The notes beneath the pieces are model-generated. The model searched no databases, had not been told where the DNA came from, and worked only from the letters and a program-made list of their open reading frames with translations. Shown here one piece after another: positions 18,301 to 21,932 of a stretch of DNA of 36,382 bases. Source of the stretch: Phycisphaerae bacterium (GTDB taxonomy: Bacteria; Planctomycetota; Phycisphaerae; Phycisphaerales; UBA1924); the NCBI GenBank assembly GCA_030426395.1, contig JAUHYE010000023.1, forward strand, positions 1 through 36,382, in the 5' to 3' direction. Both the position numbers and the translations under genes were made by a program. Numbering within the stretch: position 1 is the stretch's first letter; each line of letters starts with the position of its first letter.

Positions 18301-20150
18301 CCCAGCGGCTCGACGTTGCCGAGGTTCGCATGCGTCAGCTCCTTCAGCGTGTCGAGCTCGATAGCGCCGATGCACGCGAGGTGGTGCAGCTTCTGGAGAA
18401 CCTGCTCTCGGGCCGGAGCGTTGCCGGCACGCCGGGCGAATCGGCGTCGATCATCGAGTTCCGCCGGCAGATCCGCGACGAGATGGGCAAGGGCAACGGC
18501 GAGTACACCATCACCAGCGCCGCCATCGACGATTCGGTGCGTCGGCAGATCACCATCGAGGCCGACGAACGCACCAATGCGGTGACCATCGTGAGCCCGC
18601 CAGAGGTGATGGACCTGATCCTGGGCTTCATCGACGAGGTCGACCGTAGCGAGGTCGACGACCGCATCCTGAAGTATTTCCAGCTCATCAACGCCGACGC
18701 CGAGCAGATGGCCGTGGTTCTGCAGGAACTCTTCAGCCTGCAACGCCAGGGCGACCAGCTCATCCTCGTGCCCTCGCGGCGCCGGGATGTCGATCCCGAA
18801 CAGCCATTCGAGCCCCAGCTCACGCCGGTATCGACCGAACGCGAGCGGCTGGCGATCACCATCGACTACCGCACCAACACGCTCATCGTGTCGGCTACCA
18901 AGGAATACGTCGACCTCGTGAGCGACGTCATCAACCGCCTGGACGCCATCGAGGCCACCGAGCGTGAAGAGGTGGTGTACTCACTCCAGAACGCCCAGGC
19001 CCAGGAGGTGCAGGACGTTCTCCAGGGGTACTTCCAGACCCAGGCCGACCGCCTCCGCACGCTGATCAGCGGCGAGAGCGGCGAGTCGCTCAGCCGCGTG
19101 CTCGACCGCGAGGTCATCGTGGTGGGCGACCCGACGAGCAACAAGGTCATCGTGTCGGCCTCGCCGCGGTACATTGGCACGGTGAACGACATCGTGTCCG
19201 AGCTCGACGCGGCTCCGCCGCAGGTGCTGGTGCAGGCGCTCATTGCCGAGGTCACGCTCGACGAGAACGCAAGCTGGGGCCTGGACTTCGACCTGTTCGA
19301 CTTCGGTGGCGACATGTACGACTTCGGCATGAGCGCCGCGGGCACGGGCGTGGCGACATCGGTGGGACTGCCAAACCTGTCGCTCTCGTCGGCTGACTTC
19401 GGCCTGGCCGTCCGCGCCCTCGAGGGCCAGGGCCGGTTGGAGGTCCTGTCGCGCCCGGTCATCCAGATCAACAATAACGAAGAAGGCAACATCCTCGTCG
19501 GTGACGACATCGCCATCATCGAGAGTGTTGACACGTTCGAGAGCGGCCGGACGCAGGCCAACGTGACGCGCACGGACATCGGCATCTCGATGCTCGTGCG
19601 GCCCTCGATCAGCTCCGATGGCTTTGTCCGCCTCGAGATCGCCCCGGAGATCTCTTCGCTCTCGAGCCAGCAGACGCAGATCAGCGAGAACTTCGCCGCC
19701 CCGGTCATCAACAAGCGTGAGGTGCAGACCACCGTCACGGTGCGCAACGGCGAGACCGTGGTCATCGGCGGGCTCATCCAGGCCTTCAACGACAATCGCA
19801 ACACCAGCGTGCCGCTCTTCGGTGACCTGCCGGGCGTGGGCTGGCTCTTCCGCACTCGGGAGAAGACCAACCGCCGCACCGAGTTGCTCGTGGTGCTCAC
19901 GCCTCGGATCATCCCCGGGGGCAAGGGCGGCGTGGCCGAGGCCCGCCGCGTGACGGGCAAGGAGATGTTCACCCACACTGGCGCGTCGAGTAAGATGATC
20001 GAGCGTTCCGATGTTTCGGGCCTTTCGATCGAACAGTTCGATCCTCGGTACTTCCCCGAAGAGATCCTGATGGACGAGAACCAGATGGGCCCGCACATCG
20101 GCCCGTACTACCCGCCCGCCCCCCGTGAGCCGAACGAGGAGGACAGGTGA
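6363..20150 (+). CDS. Giant GspD-type secretin with about 50 tandem N-domains
   Basis: Outer-membrane secretin of about 4,595 aa; usual GspD/PilQ is 600-750 aa. From ATG 6363 a signal peptide is visible (hydrophobic core AAAMMLSCGMAVSV, likely cleavage after VQA). An N0/STN-like domain lies at about 6535-6770. About 50 secretin_N-type repeats (6837-19224) each follow the plan IPLRNADA...VxADxxTNTLIVSA...LIxxLD. The canonical secretin domain (about 19228-19905) contains VLVQALIAEV, GETVVIGGLI and VPLFGDLPGVGWLF and ends in RTELLVVLTPRII. A 65-residue tail follows. ATG 6276 overlaps the previous stop and also has a ribosome-binding site, but the extra 29 codons are hydrophilic and poor in third-position GC, so 6363 is preferred. 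There are no internal stops or frameshifts and the repeats are well diverged, so this is not an assembly duplication. By family knowledge it forms the outer-membrane channel. Confidence 0.93.
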   Translation: MSAIGKSGVAAAMMLSCGMAVSVQAAQESDAGQKPGSMLAEAPKTDTPADGKVTSATPIRFSFENAPYSEVLGFFSREAEVPIIYQAGVPEQGMTFISGQSYDFDTALDILNRFLLPHKVRLTQENEYLYLRSIEDAARQPGSIFQGDLPGDVRDGEIVTLAVPLTNIDAATVAEQIKGMVAAYGSLVPVPSQNLVIVTETGEQIRRIREVLRLVDSQPPSDSDYRVYPLRNARVDDVIPTLRTLVPEYEKTIEKQGNRIDVVDDVSKPPVRFEPNERSNSIIAIGPTRRLETAAQLIEMLDQGEGGAVDSRRMASFVLEAVSAREASQQLDRLFAALPNDRKPTIIPMESQGKITVVGSASLVMQAEALLGELDPGLNDREHSGQRTTVISLERVDAASVERTVGRLLSPRQQQVLRFASLGEGRSLMVTGPAADVEAFEELARAFDSQQTFSRDVRTLNVGRGDPQAVVDRAMELYELSGMDEREPLRIDVDAPRRLVTVVGQREGLDKFVEFMQQSESGVVVERAVRTFPLASAKPSEVAPAARRVAEAMLRPSDGSTYEAPDFEPVDELRQLIVRASESQFSTIEAIVEQLDTPSGGSRFVVIPVRNTTPNELLNRVREVYEAEASRRKDPALNDLVLTPDAAAGAIVVRGSGVAVSLFQEVLQQIQQLVPPAQTTRMIELQNANVQQVLPVIKKLIADREPVDPAREAPAPELSVLERTNTLVVKAEPAQHAIVAELVQRLDTVEPRELLPMKLLQLRTANAANIAKMLTEQYDRRPQADRMEHPVDVRADEATNTLIVSAHEDVFANIRTVVEEINRQGILAPDRAPLLFRLAVAKATDVADAMNRLYPEPPIPMDRRGQPMPWLREARQIVVSADESSNSLIIDAPVEMHESLRELAQQLDQIEVAPSAELRTYRVVNADVSTIKRVLEGMDRQGNLSAPAPAGRQSVRVTIEAEPQSGTLIVAGDSVTFERVEAMLEDLSAVPTVRETAIVPIANADAGEVGDRALAIYQAQVAGVPGAGEVELSVNEATNALEIVADARAMERFLGVIDLLQDQVGPPREARLIQLQQARAADVIEFLRDLVGSSTSLRQQGGPEPVFEAIESTNAILAAAVPSQFGIIEQLVRDLDRQESAGRQPLRILRLRATEAGSIASMLQESYQRRTPEERARQPVDIQADAATNTLLISAHPDVMPEIEAVVSQLNDSRTIDDEDREIRIFPLQHARAEELARTIDDMYPAPPMPYDSRGRPRPDLQQPKEVVVRANRGTNALIVDAPSRRLAGFEQIVQSLDRSELAGDVTVRTYRPLRAEPQSVATAIRDLANTGALGGSPRTPLSVSIEPATRSIIVSGPAEAFVQVEALLADLDGAPTRAESSVKLYKLQYARADRLEPLLRDLLTTRLREQQQVEGGLGVADVASLLTVSAEPATNTLIISAPPVAQELAASLVEALDTDEVGASAPVVRVVPLSYGRADQIGPQLQRAVSDLVLPSGGEVRVSAVGGANALILTGAQSDLELVDTLVDDLDTPPFDPEAVGVETFELAHADAERIGPVIERLLEQQRETNQFILRELLRRDPTATQVTPVRVEIDSSTNALLVSGPSKMVELARELIEKLDRPSAESNRTLLTYTPVRADPQALADAVSRVADQTIEVDRLGLEISAEPNTGTVLVVGGESAAIKAVELLQRFDDQSPATPVADVTVVSLRNASATSVAQTIEPLLNDRGRWPAELVRAERAGMSIPRPTVRADAQANRLVLSVPSAMMSMASKLIEAMDAAPDGQGELDVRLVRLTRGDADSVASAVQDALRASIRPGQPQPTVRAETRSNSIVISASQSQIEEAVDLINEMDVQVEPEAIGVLTLRLTHTRAETLAPILETILQQESIVDLLPWWAVGDFAARNPDQAAKPTIRVIPEPGSNTVVVAAPRPMLELAQQVAAELDVAESSSGAGQRLVRLIPLRNADAAQVSQNLIDVLTSNEGGVEPPVIRVDQGSNTLIVRGTAAQMTEIESLAQQIDSATLAGSRQMRLIPIDRSRGDAAAVAQTLQQLLESQGGVKVQVIGVDELLKDAKPIGPGSALPQRRDPLAEAVMSAVLAGLQDAQPETSAAQDDQPAEEPEAEPAVTIAVDPATNTLVVLGSPRVTDRLAALADQIQQQMPRQATRTRVIRLPSSADANAIAQLVRQTVQRVGRASTENPSGFTGDPNVVPDPIGSSLIVWSNDTDFEVLGELIAAVSRLEASEQLTLKVYPLVNIDADDAADSINDLVSAQPTGQQARRFRWQPQPSRASELELLGPDGQRVKASIDPDTVRVLADPSGTRLVVTAPNDVLPLIDSFVSLIDQSPLADRLSIRRYALDNAEAQQLSGAFRDLFRAQRRGPGGNSLPEPSFVADDRTNALLVTASSEQHEEIERLLVDADSPARDKGLEMAILPLQNALPRTVAQVINQVLIGNDPGRKGKLNVSADDDAGMLVVRAEPELLVEVRELAEQLDSASVEGAPIRTIKLETADAPTVAQAIQRFMSDRAQSAGRGRRGQTRVNVVGERRSGTLIVAASDADFAQIEELVGALDMPAAARDLRMEIVRIENGAADDLDDAVSDLVLQLYDERVWGGWNRGQEAPPEDKIYTTVHEPSNSIIVLGQGETMDLVLSLIDSLDKENSDITRKIVRTVPIKDGDLNAIAQIIRQAFEENDSGRWWISWGQETVNVSIDRQRRLLILVGEKAKVDQAVEYAETLAATPGIEGREIKVIPLRHANAQRAQDTLRQFFEQRARAEGRGGSEVTVIGSTDGNILIATAGEDDMALLNDMVAQIDQPDLGVGRSIEVFALRSMDPREAGDAIRNMIPSSGRDDAIRITPQPSRNAIVVSALDEQFPLIKALLEKLDTDSAIPFVSVQLAEARAPQVARDLRSAIPEGMNVELTAVDRTNTIIISGGNEESINWVREQIALFDVASAPPATEFRRVPLTHASAYDVFLTLREAIRAQRREAGEPAPGLEYSIDENIITLTAEPDEMDQLVRIIEQLDVETGTERTTQFVKLRFAEAKTVADALNLFYGPRAPEASSQAARDVSILSIDVSNTLVIAAGEEQWEGIQSLLEQFDTEAYSTGRQLHVIPLRNADARNVADALNEGFQAPLEQQIQREQARRQGNQGNQGRQTTPEQPTVLIDPGETPVVSAEVETNSLIVFANVQDLERIQAIAKSLDGEGAGRLPDARVIALNSGRASRIAQAVQRIFIDPLGRRGPRTPVVFGDDASNMIVFRGSDADFTQVRALVQTLETESSSADVRVRTLVVKGIPATRMRETLLNSFRVRAQQLNEGLGIEVDRDSNALVIAASERLFEEMKEVVEKLQGELAGVDGQVEGLDPAGPVGLGQAIRIITLNSHSPQQMVDLANQLGLTRPTQADRPGVVGEPITIVPLPARNSVAVVASAADADRVEQLVKAIDNGGVKDAQSVSLVRLKTASADDVARVVRDMLSPRAEQGQTATARALAEQVRRRKMAMGDAGPEFDLTVPVQLGVDAGSNSLLIASTPANVRAVEQLVASLDRLPVGEAVVARIFPLSNADAGRIQTIIEGLFREGEAIRRVPGTQREGVPTTATGQALAGEVAIEVDARTNSLIVVGREEGVAFVEVLLADLDSEESVGWIEPTIITLDHADATDIADLIRSTLIDGVADAPQAAGLREQVGRLRMVQQGKDPLEAGARLDSDLFGTLSGLTILPEPNGNRLIIVASPANLRIVTELVKMLDVEAAAASNQVRFFALERASADRVADLVEEIFDDRRRAGVDRDEDAVIIQPDLRTNTLVVSTSPRSFAVLEDLISNLDRNEGRVTVGLHTVDVRGADVEQLAPRIERLMRDRIDAATGNGQAESAQDVFSIEPSRSTNQLLVVCSEENLEVVRGLVESLSREEQRITGAAEIALIGLERGRAAQIVESIRTLYVDPENDKRGDNSVSVVAEDRSNSIVVSGTANDVAKVRELAQRLDVAEVRMRQLLQRVELDSADAREVVQLLENLLSGRSVAGTPGESASIIEFRRQIRDEMGKGNGEYTITSAAIDDSVRRQITIEADERTNAVTIVSPPEVMDLILGFIDEVDRSEVDDRILKYFQLINADAEQMAVVLQELFSLQRQGDQLILVPSRRRDVDPEQPFEPQLTPVSTERERLAITIDYRTNTLIVSATKEYVDLVSDVINRLDAIEATEREEVVYSLQNAQAQEVQDVLQGYFQTQADRLRTLISGESGESLSRVLDREVIVVGDPTSNKVIVSASPRYIGTVNDIVSELDAAPPQVLVQALIAEVTLDENASWGLDFDLFDFGGDMYDFGMSAAGTGVATSVGLPNLSLSSADFGLAVRALEGQGRLEVLSRPVIQINNNEEGNILVGDDIAIIESVDTFESGRTQANVTRTDIGISMLVRPSISSDGFVRLEIAPEISSLSSQQTQISENFAAPVINKREVQTTVTVRNGETVVIGGLIQAFNDNRNTSVPLFGDLPGVGWLFRTREKTNRRTELLVVLTPRIIPGGKGGVAEARRVTGKEMFTHTGASSKMIERSDVSGLSIEQFDPRYFPEEILMDENQMGPHIGPYYPPAPREPNEEDR
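6837..19224 (+). repeat. Array of about 50 degenerate secretin_N-type protein repeats
   Basis: The 12.4 kb interior of the secretin gene parses into about 50 consecutive units averaging about 83 codons. Each has a beta strand ending in ...PL-NADA, a helix, a variable loop, a (S/T)N(T/S)L(I/V)V(S/A) strand and a terminal helix ending in LD. Units are clearly homologous but mostly differ in sequence. Variable loops are short in most units and grow to 20-50 residues in several (for example at 12560-12740, 15750-15890, 16800-16910, 17400-17510, 18400-18550 and 18740-18840). The count is manual and could be off by a few. Confidence 0.85.
8397..10763 (+). repeat. Duplicated five-domain block inside the secretin array
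   Basis: Two consecutive blocks, 8397-9569 (391 codons) and 9570-10763 (398 codons), each contain five N-domains that match in order. Anchors are ATNTLIVSAH at 8754 against ATNTLLISAH at 9921; YPEPPIPMDRRGQP at 8922 against YPAPPMPYDSRGRP at 10092; and ELRTYR against TVRTYR in the next domain. The offsets of these anchors are 1,167-1,170 bp, consistent with a single segmental duplication followed by divergence. Confidence 0.7.
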
Positions 20151-20671
20151 TTCGCAGCCTCCGGTCCACGCTTGTCTTGGTGGCGGTGTTCGGCTTGGGC
20201 GCCGTGGGCGGTTGCGTTGCTGGTGGTGGCAGCAACATCAAGAAATTCGCGCCCCCGCCCGAGGACGTCATGCCGCGCCGGCTTATGGTCGCCAAGCACA
20301 GCGAGATCGATACCGACTCCAACGCCTACATCGACGGCGTGCTCGTCAGCGTGTACTTCTTCAATTACGACCGCGAAGGCCCGGGAGCCGAGCAACCGTT
20401 CCACCGCGACGGAACGTTGCGATTCGAACTCTACGGGGCCGAGGGCGAGGTCCTGTGCAAGGGCCACTTCGACGAGCAGACCATGGCCCGATCGGCCAGC
20501 GACCAGCGCATCGGACCCGGCTACGCGCTCAAGATCGACTTCAAGCCTCGCGGCTACGACGATGTCCGCGAGCGTGTGGGCGCGAGGATGGACTTCGAGT
20601 TCACACCCTCGACCGATCCCGAGAAGCGGTCGTTCGGCTCCACACTGATCCGACTCGGGCCGTTGTACTAG
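20147..20671 (+). CDS. Small predicted lipoprotein, possible secretin partner
   Basis: A 174-aa protein with a GTG start overlapping the secretin stop (GTGA), so it is translationally coupled to it. The N-terminus has basic residues, a hydrophobic core and a lipobox-like AVGGC with Cys23 as the probable lipidated residue, followed by a glycine-rich linker. The mature part (about residues 45-174) looks beta-rich and contains GTLRFELYGAEGEVLCKGHF and a C-terminal FTPSTDPEKRSFGSTLIRLG. I do not recognise a family. Because T2SS secretins often need a dedicated lipoprotein pilotin, its coupled position suggests a pilotin-like or accessory role; that is inference only. The stop is TAG 20669-20671, the end of the operon as far as I can see. 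Confidence 0.75.
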   Translation: MIRSLRSTLVLVAVFGLGAVGGCVAGGGSNIKKFAPPPEDVMPRRLMVAKHSEIDTDSNAYIDGVLVSVYFFNYDREGPGAEQPFHRDGTLRFELYGAEGEVLCKGHFDEQTMARSASDQRIGPGYALKIDFKPRGYDDVRERVGARMDFEFTPSTDPEKRSFGSTLIRLGPLY

Positions 20672-20823
20672 ATCGGTTCGGGTAGGCCACCGCCACCATC
20701 GCTTAGCGCAATCTTAACTCCATCTTTGGATGCCATGAATGCCCCCAGAGAGGGGTTGGTCTTCCATTCTGCCGGAGACACGAACCGCCCCGAACACATC
20801 CGCGGGCCTAAGGAGATTCCGGT

Positions 20824-21807
20824 ATGGCAACCTCGACGTTTCGCAAATGGGCTGTTGGTCTGACCGCTGCCGTGGCCGGTGCTTCGGCGCTGATGGCCGC
20901 TGGCCCGGAGATCGACAGCAAGCTGCCCAAGTACACCCCAGTGAGCGGCGTCTCGGGCAACATCAAGAGCATTGGCTCGGACACCATGAACAACCTCATG
21001 ACCCTCTGGGGCGAGGAGTTCAAGGGCTTCTATCCCGCCGTCCAGATCGAGGTCGAGGGCAAGGGCTCGTCGACCGCTCCCCCCGCCCTGATGCAGGGCC
21101 AGGCCAACTTCGGCCCCATGAGCCGGGCCATGAAGTCCTCGGAGGTTGATGAGTTCGAAAAGCGCTTCGGCTACAAGCCCGTCGCGCTCCGCACCGCCAT
21201 CGACGCCCTGGCCGTCTTCGTCCACAAGGACTGCCCGCTCAATGAGATCTCGATCCAGCAGTTGACCGACGTCTTCTCGGTCGCCGGCCCGAACACCGTC
21301 ACCTGGGGCGACCTGGGCGTGACCGATCGCAAGTGGGCCAGCCGCGCCGTGAGCCTCTACGGCCGCAACTCGGCCTCGGGCACCTACGGCTACTTCAAGT
21401 CGGTGGCCCTGCAGGGCAACGACTACCGCGACACCGTGAAGGAGCAGCCCGGCTCGTCGGCCGTCGTCACGGGTGTGGCCAACGACGAGTTCGGCATGGG
21501 CTACTCGGGCGTGGGCTACGCCACCGCCGGCGTCAAGATGCTCCAGGTCTCGCTCGATGGCGGCGACTCCTTCTCCCCGAGCGCCGAGTACGCCAACTCG
21601 GGTGAGTACCCCCTGGCCCGCTTCCTGTACCTGTACGTCAACGTCGATCCGGTCCGCGGCATCAGCGATCCCAAGATGGCCGAGTTCATCAAGCTGGTGT
21701 TCAGCAAGCAGGGCCAGGAAGTCGTCCTCAAGGATGGCTACTTCCCCGTGTCGGCCACCGTGGCTCGCGAGGACCTGAAGGCCTGCAAGCTCGACCCGAA
21801 GTTCTAA
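20824..21807 (+). CDS. pstS: Phosphate ABC transporter substrate-binding protein PstS
   Basis: A 327-aa periplasmic phosphate-binding protein. A signal peptide (about residues 1-25, cleavage near ALMA/AG) precedes a PBP-like domain. Visible features are IKSIGSDTMNNLMTLWGEEF near the N-terminus, VEGKGSSTAPPALMQGQANF, and the phosphate-loop region GRNSASGTYGYFK, all typical of the PstS family. A strong ribosome-binding site, AAGGAG at 20810-20815, lies 8 bp before the ATG. It is the first gene of pstS-pstC-pstA-pstB. The 152 bp upstream contain a small CCCC/GGGG hairpin (20743-20755), but I found no convincing Pho box, so phosphate control is expected from family knowledge and not shown. Confidence 0.92.
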   Translation: MATSTFRKWAVGLTAAVAGASALMAAGPEIDSKLPKYTPVSGVSGNIKSIGSDTMNNLMTLWGEEFKGFYPAVQIEVEGKGSSTAPPALMQGQANFGPMSRAMKSSEVDEFEKRFGYKPVALRTAIDALAVFVHKDCPLNEISIQQLTDVFSVAGPNTVTWGDLGVTDRKWASRAVSLYGRNSASGTYGYFKSVALQGNDYRDTVKEQPGSSAVVTGVANDEFGMGYSGVGYATAGVKMLQVSLDGGDSFSPSAEYANSGEYPLARFLYLYVNVDPVRGISDPKMAEFIKLVFSKQGQEVVLKDGYFPVSATVAREDLKACKLDPKF

Positions 21808-21814
21808 TCGAAGT

Positions 21815-21838
21815 TTGAATCACCGACGGTTGATTCAA
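21815..21838 (+). promoter_or_regulatory. Stem-loop between pstS and pstC
   Basis: A perfect 8-bp inverted repeat TTGAATCA/TGATTCAA with an 8-nt loop starts 8 bp after the pstS stop. No T-tract follows, so it is not a standard intrinsic terminator. Such hairpins after binding-protein genes often stabilise the upstream mRNA or attenuate readthrough, which would give PstS in excess over the membrane components. Function is inferred. Confidence 0.5.
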
Positions 21839-21932
21839 GACCACGCCGCCCCAAGCCTTGACGGGTTTGTGAGGCGTCTTTCATTCCGGCGACCTCGTCG
21901 GCCCTCTCCCGGTGCGACCTCCCGAGCAACGC

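Noticed and set aside
6837-19224. Secretin repeats as an assembly artefact of a collapsed or expanded repeat
   Set aside because: Individual units differ strongly at the protein and DNA level and the frame stays open for 13.8 kb. Artefactual duplication would give near-identical copies.
20672-20823. Pho box upstream of pstS
   Set aside because: Only an isolated CTTAAC-like element is present; no pair of direct repeats with proper spacing could be found, so no operator is called.
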